Shown piece by piece: positions 14,001 to 27,400 of a stretch of 64,000 bases of DNA. A program made the position numbers and the translations under genes. Numbering within the stretch: the first letter of the stretch is position 1; every line of letters begins with the position of its first letter. A model generated the notes under the pieces. That model had not been told where the DNA came from and made no database searches. It saw only the letters and a list, made by a program, of their open reading frames with translations. Source of the stretch: Phorcus lineatus (lineage: Eukaryota; Mollusca; Gastropoda; Trochida; Trochidae). The stretch spans positions 10,304,501 to 10,368,500 of the forward strand of contig OV121087.1 of assembly GCA_921293015.1 (NCBI GenBank). Reading direction: 5' to 3'.

Positions 14001-15113
14001 GCTACAACATTTAGAAAAGCGTCCACGGCTAAAAAAGGAGAGACTTCGTCACAGCAATCAACAACATCTACAAAATTAAAAACAACAACAATAATAACAA
14101 CCAACAAAACAACGACGGCATCAACAACATCAGAGCCATTAACTTCAAAAACATCAGCAAAAACAGCAACAACAACAGCAGCAACAACGTCATCCACGCC
14201 AACAGCTACTACCACATTGGGACCATCATGTATGTATTTATCCTTGATCATGTAGTTCGATGTTAGTTCGCCAGATTGGTATATCCACTTCATTTCTACT
14301 GATGAGAACAAATAATGTTCTTGTTTAATTAACCTTTGGTGTTGAAACCATGTGAAATTGTTTATGGTTATAAAGAAAATATCATTTTTACTGGTAACTA
14401 TTTGCTGATCTAGGCTGAACCAACTCATAGGGAAAGAACCATAACAACTAAAGGTTTAAAATTCAAAATATTTGTTCGTACCCACAGTGCAATGTGCCAT
14501 CTGCAGTGACTTCATTTCCTGTCTGATATCACCGGAAGTGAAGCATTGTTCATCAGAGGAACTGTGTATGACAAAAGTTGTGGATACCTACAGCGGGAGC
14601 AGAGACATCATCAAAAGGTGAGAGTGGAGAAGATAAACATGTTTACTTTAAAGCCTTAATGAAACAAGAAGGTAAATGTAGTAAGTATTCCAAGAGTATA
14701 TGAATTGGACATATGAATTTATTTGTCATTTCATTCACAACCTTGTTGGGGGTCCATACATGATTTTGCATTATGAAACAAGTCTTTGACAACAGATCAA
14801 CAACAAAAAAGCAAGATTTTATTTATCCTGTACTGAGATCATTCACGACATATTGCAGTGTGCTCATTTCTTTACGAGTCGAACACCCATCCAGGAATAG
14901 AGAAATCACCGATATCTTTTTACCTCCATTATCAGGTGTGCCAGCAGATCTGAGTGCGACTCACTATGGTGGCAAGGCACGAGTGATAGACTAACCTGCC
15001 TCGACGTCAATGAGGTGACGCACACCTTCGACCAGACATGTCATTTTTGTTGCTCTCAGGATAACTGTAATGTCGGCGAAGACGCAAAACCAAAATCACT
15101 TTATAAACCTTGA
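8013..15113 (+). CDS. Secreted mucin-like protein with C-terminal LU (three-finger) domain, lacks 5' exon
   Basis: The exons are 8013-8075, 10514-10567, 10793-10840, 10953-11003, 11204-11326 (or to 11296), 11729-11797, 12265-12336, 12520-14229, 14488-14617 and 14936-15113. Every intron is phase 1 except the last, which is phase 2, and all frames agree. The first exon reads as the end of a hydrophobic signal (VLIVQVGSFILGDVCSEC), so the true start is upstream. The N-terminal half is a Cys-containing, helix-rich region that I do not recognise; it contains a furin-like RRKKR site. Next comes a long Thr/Ser-rich segment expected to be heavily O-glycosylated. The C-terminus has the Cys pattern of the LU/Ly6-like fold: QCAICSDFISC, CSSEELCM, RCASRSECD and CHFCCSQDNCN. 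No membrane helix or GPI signal is obvious after it. A mucus, shell-matrix or immune surface role is possible but not shown. Confidence 0.82.
9960..10330 (-). mobile_element. LINE ORF2 C-terminal fragment (degraded)
   Basis: Read on the minus strand, the segment around 10040-10190 codes CINCFANNQETVFHFLLEC and then EGHDNQREDL. This is the CxxC...HxxxxC zinc-knuckle motif found at the C-terminus of non-LTR retrotransposon reverse transcriptases. Frames are broken on both sides. It sits in the first visible intron of the mucin-LU gene, antisense to it. Confidence 0.6.
11336..11493. mobile_element. Foldback (inverted-repeat) MITE-like element
   Basis: Two 66-base arms (11336-11401 and 11428-11493) are reverse complements with one mismatch, around a 26-base loop. 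The arms contain the outward motif ATAATCAACTTCTTTATTG. The 13-base repeat CATTACATGTGAG occurs at 11289-11301 and 11494-11506. The right copy abuts the element; the left copy is about 34 bases away. The element begins about ten bases after a splice donor of the mucin-LU gene. Confidence 0.85.
12520..14229 (+). repeat. Thr/Ser-rich mucin-type coding exon
   Basis: This single exon codes about 570 residues dominated by Thr and Ser in loose motifs such as TTTSS, TSSTT and TTTA, with few acidic or aromatic residues and no Cys. Most Thr codons are ACA. There is no strict tandem unit, so it is compositionally biased rather than satellite-like. Codon bias leaves the opposite strand open for over 500 codons, but that frame is a shadow. 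Confidence 0.85.
14488..15113 (+). other. LU / three-finger domain coding exons
   Basis: Two exons (14488-14617 and 14936-15113) join in phase 2 to give a ten-Cys module. It has CxxC, a Cys before IKR, the CASRSEC stretch and a final CxxCCxxxxC ending in N, as in Ly6/uPAR-type folds. The region beginning GTGACG at 15015 looks like a splice donor, but reading straight through supplies the last four cysteines and the stop, so there is no intron. Confidence 0.85.
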
Positions 15114-18100
15114 AAGGAGGTTTATAAGATGTTGTTTGTAAATACGTTGTGTATGTGTTGATATGTCTGAAATTAAGGATAGGCCATTGTGTTAAACCTT
15201 TAGAAGAATGGTCCGTATACATTGCTTTTAGAAATGAAAGGTTACATACATACAGATTATTACACTCGCAAGTGTGTCATATGATATATACGAAACGAGT
15301 GTCAAATGTTGTATTACCCGAGCGATCGGAGGTCAGTGACAGGAAATAGTGCACAGTTAAGTCTCTAACTTTGTCTAATAGAGAGAAACATACTGGGAAA
15401 ATAACGGAAGTATATGACCATTTACTTTACTCGTTTACGTTATGTAAGTAATATATCGACACTGCTTATACAAAAAGCGAAACTGTTACATCGCTGTGGA
15501 GATATAAAAGTTACCATAGTAGTGACGCGACCATTTTAACGTGTTGATCGACGTTCAGATCAGACCGCTAGAATGAGTTATTCAGCTGAAGATAAATGAC
15601 AGACAGAGTTGAAATTCAACTAAAAATGTTTATTAACTTTGAATATTAATATGGTATCATCGATGAAACGTTAGTGTTTACGTTCGAAGGTTTTATTGTC
15701 ATCTGTCGACGGAACGTACGTTAGATTATCCGTTGAGGCGATGTGGGCGACATGCACTCAGTCATACCGACACCTGACCCGATAGTGATGTTGACTGTTG
15801 AGTAAAAATCTCAAACGATAGCGAGGAATTTGTTCGATTGTTACTGCTTCCTTACGAATCACAAACACATTAAAACCTCCACGTGGCTGAATTATGTCAA
15901 TCACCCTACCTTAAGCTTTGCCGTCTATGTCAACAAGAGAGTTGACAAGCGAAAACGTCGCCATATATTGTCGGCTAGTGCTACGTAGACTTGTGATTAC
16001 AACTACATTTTTCAGGTACACTGGAAATAACGTATACAAAGTTAATATTTGTTGACGTTGTTTTATTTAGTGACAATTTATGCATAAAGAAAGCGTTTAT
16101 TATTGTTATGATTCCCGACTTGTAATCTCGTCTCATCGAGATTGAAAACAGTGAATGAAGTTTACGCTACGTAGTACAAATATATGAATGGAGAAAGTAG
16201 TCCCTCGTCTCGTACACAGAGGTCAAGGTCATATTTTAACCAATCAGATTGGCCAAAAGTGATATGTGCACATGTGCTCGTATCGAAAATATTAACTCGC
16301 TTATCATCAACCATATGGATAATAAATATGTTTTTGCTGTTGCTCTCGTTTCTGGTGTAGGAGATGATATCTCAATATGACTTTAGAGGGACAACTCATG
16401 CCATATCTTTCAAAATTTCAAAGCATCTCTATCGTAAAGTATGATGGTCTGTTTAAGGATATCTGAGTTTAAGATATATCCAAATAATCCTTAAAAAAGC
16501 CTATTCTTAACGTGCATATTATCATACATTATCATGGTTTTGTAATTTGAGATAGTGTTAAGAAAGTTCGAATTCAGGGTACTACAAGTCATGTAATTGA
16601 AAAAAAAATTTGTTTTCAGAAATGGATCAATAGTATTTTTTTCAAACTTGTTCAAACTAGCCGTGATGATATTCCTACGTTCGTCGGTCTGTTTTTACAT
16701 CTAAAGAATTACACACCTGTTCGTGTTTTGCAAGTGCGAAATCAGTCAATCATGGCTAATCATTGATTCAAAAGTGACCACCTGCCCTGACTCTATTGGT
16801 CCGTTTACAAGTTTGTCAAAGATTATTTGCTCCTGACCTCATTAAGTAATCCCTTAAATGCAATGACGGGTCATTACAGCTATTTTAAAACGGTTATACC
16901 CCAAAACCCCTACAGCCCATTACCCCTACACCCAAAATTCTTATTTTATTGTCACCATGTTCAACATCCACAACCTGTACCAATAACGTTTTCATTATGT
17001 ACCAATTATCTGTACAGATAAAGGCAATAAAGAATCAGTCTGGGTGAGTTCATTGTGTTGCAAGAGGTAACAAGTTAGAGATTAGCAGTGCAGTGGACCA
17101 TAAACTTGTTTTGATAAGCTGTAGGGGTATTGGGCTGTAGAATTTATGGGGGACTACCTTTAAAACTAGTTTCAACATCGTTCGAAAATCAATAAATATG
17201 TAATGGCAGATAAATGAATAAAGAACATGTTCTATGGATTTATATCTTCTTTATTGCGACGTTTAGGTGTAGATACTAACACCGTTATTAAGCAAGTTAT
17301 CACGTGTTAGTCTCTACAACAAAATGTCGCAATCCTGCAATAAAGAAGTTGTAAATCCATAGAACTTTTTTTCTATTCATATCACAAACTTCAAAATGTC
17401 TTTCGAAAAAGTACGGGCAGATAAATGACATAGAGAATGTAACAAAATAACAATGCGTTTTATTAGAATACAAAATGAATCAACAACTCTCAGCAAAAAC
17501 CCAGGGTCACATGGGAACAAGAATTAATACTGAGTTATCACATAATTTATAATCTGAAAGACTCACGTTGCTTCAAAATGTTTATGTTGATCATGTCATA
17601 ATATATCGTTAAACAAAATTCTATTCTTACCATGAAGAACGAATTACATCTCAACCACCGATTCTGTTACAAAAATACCGTACTTCCAGAGGAGGCAATA
17701 CGGTATATATTAAACGAGCAGCGAGGGAAGACAACAGGTTGTAGTTTTCAAGGATGACAATATGTAAAGGCATTGAAAAATAGGATCCATCACAATGTTT
17801 ATACAAAGAAGAAAACATGAATCACTGACCTTAAAGAAATCATTTCCGCCCTCATATTAACGAGTATTTCTTAAGAGGTATATTTACTTATATGTTATAT
17901 CAAGGCGACTTATCTTACCTCACGCATAAAATATCACAGATCAAAGCGTCCTTAAAATGCACCTTTTGACTTAATTTCAATACAAAAAGTGTTTCAATCC
18001 AACAAACAGAGATTATATATCCATGGAGCTTACTTTGTAGATAAATGCCAAGTACATATCAACTTATCTAGTGGATATTCCCTTAAAGCTTATCTTAACC

Positions 18101-18454
18101 TCTTTAGCTTACGAATAATCTAAACCAAGGTCAAAGAAAGGCTTACAATTGGTCAAGTTGAACGGCTTCCTTAATGTAATTTATAGTGTATATTTAGAAA
18201 ACATAACAAAGGAGTATGGCTGCAATGGCGTCCACAAATCAATCATGTTACTTAACTTTACCATAACCATCTACACATAAACTACACCACGTATTCCTTC
18301 TCGTGACTGTCTTAATAAGAACCTTGGACTCATTTTAACAAGTCTAGATTAACCGAAGGTAGATGAAAACAATAGCTTAAAAAGATGTACTTTTATGGAA
18401 GACGTAATCATTCAAACCAAATCTCCATCTTCTAACCACAATACATTCATTCAT
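15114..18454. other. Convergent intergenic region between mucin-LU gene and P4HA
   Basis: The two flanking genes point toward each other, so this holds both 3' untranslated regions. A minus-strand AATAAA at 17458-17463 could end the P4HA transcript about 1 kb after its stop. A diverged foldback element lies at 17229-17365. No coding exon is supported. Confidence 0.45.
17229..17365. mobile_element. Diverged foldback element related to the one at 11336
   Basis: The outer arms (GTTCTATGGATTTA and its complement) pair, and the inner parts share the CTTCTTTATTGC and ACACCGTTATTAAGCAAG motifs with the loop region of the 11336 element. Arms differ at several places, so this copy is older. Confidence 0.65.
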
Positions 18455-21400
18455 TCATTCATTCGGGTCTAGAGAACAGGGCCGACGGAATGTTTGACCG
18501 ACTTCCCGGATCCACTTGTTCGCAACTGTAACAAAGTTAAAAATCGATCAATTAACTACAAGGAAATATGACTGAATAGAATTCGGTTATTTCAAATGAA
18601 TGTATATTGGGTTATATTGAAAACTAAATTTTCAATGCAAGAAAGTACTAAAAAATTTGTAATTCACCCCTTGAGTTGTTTTAGCCATTTTTCACAAAAA
18701 AGGGAAGTAGTCATTACTTAAACCTTACTCCATTTAGCACAAGGAAATAATGATGAATCGCTTAATTTATTAACGATGAACTAATTTTTGGTATCGTTTA
18801 CCATTTGTTTAATTAAATCTTGAAAACATAGAAATAAAATTTCAGAAAACAATAAGACAGAACACAAGATTTAACCTGAGTAAATGAGAAATACAAATGA
18901 AAATGAACTGATGTATAAAAACGACCACCTTTATCTTCAGAACATTACTTACAGCATGTTACCATAAGAAGAAATACGAAATACTATTTGACATAAAAGA
19001 AGCGCATGTACCCCATTTGTCGCCAATAAGCACTGGACATCCTGCATGTATCGTTCTCCAGTCTGCCCTGCCACTCCTCTTTAGATTGTACCAGAATGCA
19101 GCGGCTCCCTTCAAGAAACCATTTATCGTCAAATACAGGCTAGGCAAATCCTGTCAGGCAGTCAAAATAAGCTAAATTTTCCGTCTTTCAATTGCAGATA
19201 ACATATTTATTTTAAATGTCTTATTTTAGTAAAGCCTTCAGGTTACCTTTATGACCGGAACTCTGGTGTTTATAACCGGAAACACGGTGGCTCCCCCTGC
19301 AGTGACATTGCTCATCTGTAAATAGAGACAGAATGCGTCGTACTTTATTCCTGCCCATTATCAAAATTTTATGAATGTCTTAGTTTCTTGTGAAGCTAAA
19401 CAAAAGGTACGATACAAACTATTTGTTTTAATGCACAAAGAGAAAACAAACTTAACGGGGTGATACTCATGTTCCAATATATCTTTGTTCCAAAAGTCAT
19501 TGACATTTAAATAATAGCTCTAATAAAAGATATGTATAATATTTCCCAAAATGGGATGACATTCAGGTGAAAGTACATCTTTGTTCCAAAAAATCATTAA
19601 AATCTAAAGAATAGCTTTAATGAAATAAAAAAGACATGATTAATTAATATCATACATAGAAGAGCCAAGTTGCCATTCGATCCCCGGAATCCTTCACCGC
19701 CTGTGATTTCTCATACCCAAGTTTTCGGTACATTCGCTGTTAAAGATAGAAGCATGGAATGAAAAGAAATATATGAGATTCACACAGATCGGAGATGCAA
19801 AATAAGTATCATGGTCTTAAATTTATTATTGTATTAAAACAGAAGTCCGTGCTCCAACACGTGTCATAGGAGTAAGTGTTTATCTATCGATTTATAGACA
19901 TGTTTGCTGGTGGAAGGTTTGTATTAATCCACATGATTTTCCATTTTGAATTGTTTACAAATGAGTACCACAGTAATGAAATACTTATACTACAAGTCCA
20001 TTGTAACTCCTGCGGTGGCCACATATCTTAGCCTTTTTAATTACCAATATGGTTCATCACTTGCTACTCTCGCCCTCTGCATACAAAAATTAACACTCGT
20101 TTCGTAAAAGTCATATGACACACTTCCTCGGGTAATAATCTCAACGAAAGTTTTCTCTGAAATTCTTATGAATTTTACCATCTTAGTAGTAAGTACTCAC
20201 CACTGAATCTTCATGAGGTTCATACATTCCACCCAGCCCGTAGTTCAACACCTAAACTCACGACAAATGAAAAGTAGGGATATGAGTGAAAAAGATTTAT
20301 AAATGTTATCTCATGATGGTTTGAAGTAAAATAAATTGTTACAGTAAAGTAACTACTCTAATCATTCTGATTACTCTCCTTTCACTTTTACTTCTGAGTT
20401 ATAACTCAAAAGTTAGTTATAGTTAGTTAGTTATAACTTAGTTTCGATTAGATATCGAAATCGCAAGGAGTGAGTGAGTTGGGGGTTTAACGCCGCCTTC
20501 AAGATTATCTCACTTATATCGCGGCTGCTAGTATTATTGCAGGGGGAAGGCCGCAACACCAATGTGGCTATGCATTGGGGTGAAACCTGCGAGCATCTGC
20601 TGGAACTAGCGAACCATGAGTGGTACTGCGCTGAAACTCAGTTTAGCATTGCACCCAAACCTGACTGCGTGTCAGTTCTCTACTGCAGACAAAGTTGCCG
20701 AGCCTGTCTGATTTTAATCTTCAGAATAATTTTGTTCAGACGGCAATTCCGGAAATGAATTACAAACCTGAAATGCTTCTGCGTGGGTTCGCGTCCTCCT
20801 GATCTTCGTACTGAGACCAGTAATCATCTCTATACGGCGTGATAGTCTGGCAGCCATCTTTATGTCGTCAAACACCCAGGCGCTGACATTGAAAACATAT
20901 TTTGATCAGACACATCGAAAGTTTCCAGATAATCTTTTTAAAACTCAAATTTTTAATTTGTAGAAAAGTTAATGTCTTTTAGCCTGGATCATTCAATAGT
21001 TTCAAATTTGTATATATGTCACGTCCTTCATCTATGTAGTTTAAAACGTTTTAACGACATCAGGAAAAAAACAGTTACAAAGATTTTGTCTTTTCAAAAT
21101 TATGTATAAATAAGTATGATTACAGTAGTGGTAATAGAAGGGTCAGCTCTTCTATTTACAACATACTGTATCTTAAGCTGCATATAAAGTGTCATTATCT
21201 TAAATCAGGTGAGATCGTTACAACTAAACTTCTAGAATTCCAATAAAGCTTGAAATATGAACTTGGCAAAATCAAATGCCTGACCTTTGACTTATTCTCT
21301 CTTTCATTCCTTCATGACCTGAACCGTCCGATTTACCAAGCATCGACCTCTTCAACTGGAAGAGCAACACTGTGAATCATCATTACTCTCCATTTCCAGA

Positions 21401-24400
21401 TTGATGCTTTAATCCAACCATTTCCAAAACATAATGAAAATGTAATTTCCCTTTAATCTGAGTTGGGTACTATAATTGAACAATGGCCTAGTGAACAACC
21501 CTTTGGAGGAGGGATCAGAAAAGGCAAACTTGTAACATTTCAAAGAATTATACAAATTAACATAAACCTTGATCGATCCCAGGGTTTGGAGCGAGAGCTG
21601 AAGAAAATCTAAATTTTAAACACTTGCTTCATATTCGAAGAACTACGGTATCGCAAAGAAATGAAATTCATTATGTGTAAGGTATATATCTATAATAGCG
21701 AGAGAATTCTCAATGAAGTATGCTTACAATAGGTGTCGATACGTTCTTGATTTGTTCAATTTCTCGGTCGCTGATAACGTCATGGTAGATAAAGATGGGA
21801 GGGTCACTGTTGAGAAGTTCGACCTTGACCTTGACGTAGGGTATGGTCGTGTTTTCGTACCAGCATCGAAGGTGTGCACTTTCTGATGGTTTCTGATGAA
21901 TAATAAAGGAACTTGAAAAAAACTGTGAACTTTTATTTACATTTGCATAAATCAATGATACAAACAATAACTAATCATTTGTTTTAATATAAATTTATAT
22001 GATAATAATATCTTCATGTTATGTACCAGTACTGGCAGTAAACCTTTACCTTTCGTTCGTGTCGACACAAATCTTCATACACAGATTGGTAGAATCCGCG
22101 TACTTTCCTCTGTTCCCCTGGTGTGCTTTCAGTGTCTTCCTCTTCATAGATAGTGTAAAATACATCTAAAAAGATGAATTATAAAGCTATTTGTTTTCTA
22201 TAAGTTTTTCTACGTTTCATGGGGTACATGTTAGTATTATTTGTATAAATATAGCTCGATCAATACTCAGGCCATTTACGGATATGAAATAGCAAGTCTT
22301 TCCACAGTTTGTTTGAATAACGGGGGGAAATGTCATTTGAGTTGCTCAACAATAAACTTGACTTATTGTTATACACTGAAATAGAATTCTTTATTTATTG
22401 TTTTACATTTTTGTTTTTGGCAAGGTTATTGCAGAAACGTTTGTTTATCATAACCTATTAAATCCACTGTCATGTTAAATACACACCACTCTTGACTGGT
22501 AATTTCTTTTTTAACTTAGCGTCTATCTGAAAACAATTGTTAAGCAAATAGGTCAATATTAAAGGTAGAATCCATTGTTGTAGATACGCCCGAAATTAAA
22601 TTTTATAAATCATATTCAAATACTACCGAGACTAAATCAAAATCCATATTTGCCAGGTACTTACAATTGAACGATAAAGTGAACACAAAAATATTATACT
22701 TCATCGAAAATATTGAATTTTATACCTAAAGCCTAGAAAAGAATAACCTTGTGCCAGGTTTGCTTTAAAGAATTATATGCTATTTTTGCAAACAATATTG
22801 ATAGAAATGTATGGCAAACAATATTAGTAGAAGTGTATGGCAAAGCTGGAGGATAAACAAAATCTGAAAACAAAAATGTTATAATTTAAAATAATGAACC
22901 TTTTCTTCAATATCTCTAAGTCTGTAGTGGGCTTCACGCAAATGTTGTTCCTGTCCTCGCATAGTTTCCAGTCTCGCTATGGATCTATTTAACCACATCC
23001 GGGCATCGAACACGGAATTCTGGTAATATACTTCCTCAGCCAATGCTAGAAGTTCGTCACCGGCTAGTGGTGGTGTTTTTGTGTGCAGTAGTCTCCCTTT
23101 AGATATCTCGTCAGGATCAAGGTCATACGTATGAACCAAGTTGGTAATGGCTACAGCTGAACCCGATATGTCATCCTGGGTTGGCCATGAGGACACAGAT
23201 GCGATGGAAGAACGAATTTGTTTAAAGAATCCTGAAATGTTTTTAAGATTTTATGTATTTAGAGTGAATTCTTCATACAAGCAATTTCATCGTCTGAATT
23301 CATATATAGTTCATACCAAGAATCAAATGCCCCGCACACAAAATACTTATTGGTATTGATTCCTGAAAAAGATTCCATAATCAGTTGGTCGTTTCGTCAA
23401 ACCCTGAACTTATGGTGATAAGCAAAAACCATTTCATCATCACATCTTAGAAACATACATTTATTTTGTCTTTCATCAAGGATCAATTGCTCTTCCTGAG
23501 ATCAGTGGAATAGTACTTACATTACAAAGTTATTGACCATGGCATAGTACTTACATTACAAAGTTATTGATCATGGCAATACAAATTAATTGATAAAAAC
23601 CAAACAAATCAATTTAATCTGATTTCATTTATACATTGATAAACATTAAGAATATGTTGTTTGTTATAAAAAAATCAATTGATCCAAATGCCCAATACAT
23701 CAATTGATGCCATCCAATCAATCGGGAATTGATCCGACATAATAATCCATACTTTGTCATTCAACCATGATATCATATCAAAATAAGGAATAACAAACTG
23801 AAAGATAAAATAAAATGTCCTCAATGTTGCAGTAAATAATCCTTTCACCTTTCGTCTTTTCGTTGATGAGATCACAGTTCTGATCACAAGAAGGCTTAAT
23901 CGCTCTTTGCCACCTGTCAACCAGTCGCCACAGGAAGCGGAAAGCGTTGATCGGATTCTCTAGATAAGCTGAGTCTCTTAGGGCCTCCTCGTTCTCAGCT
24001 GCGGCGACAGAAAGAAATCTGAAATGAGAAAACGTTTTTGCACTTCTATTTAAATACCTCATTTAGGGTAAATTATAGTTCTGTTTCTGAAATGCAATTT
24101 TAATACCTTTTCTAGGAAATTAAAGTTCTTATATCGAATGAAAGGAACCTAAAGTTACATATGTGTTTCTGCACAACAAAATAATTTCAAAGAAGACACA
24201 CCCGAACACAACTGCGCATTTAGTTTTATGGTCTCACATCTTGAAGGGGGCGGGATAGCGCTGTGGTTAGCGCGTTCGGCTTCGGATCAAGAGATCCGTG
24301 GTTCGAATCCCGCCAGGGGCTCGGCAACTTTTTCTGCAGTAGAGAACTGTTCTACACGCAGTCAGGTTTAGGTGCAATGCTACACTGAAATTCAGTGCAG

Positions 24401-27400
24401 TACCACCCATGGTTCGCTAGTTCCAGCCGATGCTCGCAGGTTTCACCGCAATGCATAGCCACAAATGTGTTGCGGGCTTTCTCCCTGCAATAATACTAGA
24501 AGCCGCGATATAAGTGAATAATCTTGAAAGCGGCGTTAAACCCTTACTCACTCAGTCACTCACGTCTTGAAACGTTTACACATTTGAAACAATTGTTTAG
24601 CCACACTCTGTCGTCTCCATTAACTGTTGGTACTATGCTCATGTTTTTACATGAAGATATAGCATACAGCAGGGTCATATATTAAGGCCAATGTTGGTTT
24701 GAATTAATCCTTTCGCATTAGAAATATTCAAATTGACTAATAACTTCTACTCATACTATCAATAAATGAATACAAAAGACGTATTTGACCTAATTCCAAG
24801 AGTTACTGCAGGAAACTAAACGATCATAGTACCCATCAATATTTATGCCTTAGACAGCTACACCAGATATTGCAACTTGACTCTTTTTTGTTGTCAGTCA
24901 TTCTCCCCCAAACACAAATAACATGATATTTTACCCATTCATTTTCCAGTGCATATTATAAATTGCAACATGTAGACTAATTCTTTGTTTTGAATTCAAA
25001 ATGAATTTGATTATTAATATTTGATAATAAACCCCAACCGTTAATATTAATAAAGCTTTGTTTCTGAAACGATAACTGAATATAGTAAATCGATCACTTG
25101 TATAATTATCAACTAATGCCCTATCAGTAAATCAATAACTGAAGCTAGACTCCAATTACCTTGCATCACTACTCCAATATAAAGTAAAGAATACTCAATT
25201 TGAAAAACATACAACATAACTTAGTTATCTACATTTGACAGCTGTTTAAATATAATAACTCTAAATGAATGTAATTGTCTAATTAGACTAACTCGCACAT
25301 TTCCCCATGCATATTGCATAGGTCAATTTCTAACATATTTTCTTTGGTCAACGAGTACAGAACACAACGTTAGGGTTAGTCTGTAAGTGTCTATTCATTA
25401 GTCGTTGAATCATCTTCCCAAGCATTGCTTTAAATTGGACCAGGCCAATTGAAACCTAATTTCATGTGTTCTCTGCAGCACGCTCTTCGGAGAAAGGTTT
25501 CAATTCTCGAATGATTTCTCAATGGTCTATCGCGATCCGTCGCAGTAGCCTTGGCGACAAGCACATGAAAGTACGGGAAAATGGGCAAGGCCTATCTTAA
25601 GTGGTTATTCGGGCTGGCGTAAGAATAGGCCATGCGTGAGAAGATGTCGTTGAAAGTGTCGATTAAACCACGACGCAGAGACTTGAAATGCTTGACAACA
25701 TACAGGCGCGGCCTGACATAGACCATGATCATAAATATACCTCAAAAGTAAAGAACCATATACACTTTAAATCGAAAGTTGATATCACTTTATGGAATGA
25801 GTACGTACTATTCAAAGGGGGCCATGTCGCACGCGAAATTGAAATCAAAGGAAAACCATTGAGCACCTGAAATTCGCACTCGGGTGCATTTCACCAATAT
25901 ACCCGAGCGGCTTTTCTAATTAAGTTTCAGCAAATTAATGAAACAAACAAGAGTTTTATTATCTTAATTACTATTCACAACCAAAACCAAAACCTCATTT
26001 AAAGTCAAATTAGTCTAACTTTATCGAACATGAACCCATGCATATTGAACAAACAATCCCCTACATCGACCTGGTCAACTAGTACAAAACACTAAAAGGT
26101 AATCCTGTCAAAGTCCGAGAAATATCGCATAAATCTCGCGAGGTTATGTTTGCCAAAACGCGAGAATAATTATGTAACGGAGAATGCATGAGAATTGGAT
26201 TCGTGAAAAATAATCAACGATCCCTTCACGTATCCAAGACCTCGAATTCATTCTCCACCTCATTCCACCAATGACTAATATAAATATACTAGAAACTGTC
26301 ATTTTGTCAAATCTTACCCATATTTTACTTAAAACAATGACATTTCCATCAGATATGGGATACCACCTTAAGACAAGCGTGAATTTGATTAGCCGATACG
26401 CGTGGATTGCTACTCTTTAATGCACCAAAATGCGATTGACAGGCAATACCCCGCATTCCGTGCTTGGATATTATCCATGATTCCCACGAAGTACCCGTCA
26501 TACATTGTGAGACAGGGAATCAACCCTTCAAACACACAGATATTCTTCTATGAAGCTGGTCACAACGGAAATTCACGGTTGCTGAACATTATACCCACGT
26601 TCCACTGTAACAACAACTTTGAATATATTTTGAACACAACCGACTATGAGGATTTTGATAAACAAGATTTCCCCTGTCACTGTGTCACTATACACAACTT
26701 AACCCTAAAGGTTCCTGGCTTTGAAAACATATTTTTTCAACCCACTTCAGCATCACGCAACATCTATTATGACTTCCAAGATCAGACGCCTTCCACCTTG
26801 AAGAAACCTTTGAGTTTCTCGTCCTTTGCATATGTTCAGTCAGCCTCAATCAAAGCTCAAGTAATCAAGGCTGTCGGTAATATAACACGTTACAGCAGTG
26901 GTAATTACCAAGTAAACGAGAATCTGTCGTGATTAAAGAAACACCTGAATGGTGCACATGACGCTGATATTTTGAAATGATTCCTCATCATTTCTAAGCA
27001 TTGCTGAATATAGGCTTTTAATTTGTCGCAAGACGTTTGGGCTTTGTGCGGAATGACCGTGCAATTTATTTGTTCATGGTTTTCTAGCAATTTCTGAAAA
27101 TTTACGTGATTGATAAACAATTCGCTATGCGAGATGGATATGTCATCCTGCCTTAAGTACAACTTTTATAAACCACACGTTTGGAAAAAGTTAAAAGCAA
27201 ATTACAATATAAACAGGTGAAGATGAATTTAAAGTTCATAACCGGTTCAAAATATTACAGAGGTGGAAAAACATCGAAACCTTGAAAATCATTACACATT
27301 ATGATGATCATTATCATCATCACTTTTTACAAACTACATTTGTCTTTGTTTTATGAATATTAGGTCTTATTTTGAAATAAAAACCGCAATATTTCTATCA

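Noticed and set aside
12851-14428. 525-codon ORF on the minus strand
   Set aside because: It is the complement of the ACA-rich mucin exon. Low-complexity Val/Asp composition and overlap with a well-supported plus-strand gene show it is a shadow.
15015-15020. Splice donor GTGACG ending the mucin-LU exon
   Set aside because: Reading through gives the final LU cysteines CHFCCSQDNCN and a stop, so no intron is needed.
20474-20758. 94-codon ORF on the plus strand
   Set aside because: It lies in an antisense SINE fragment whose other copies are at 24246 and 59967.
24246-24321. tRNA gene
   Set aside because: Polymerase III boxes are present, but the segment continues into a SINE body found elsewhere in the window and has target-site repeats.
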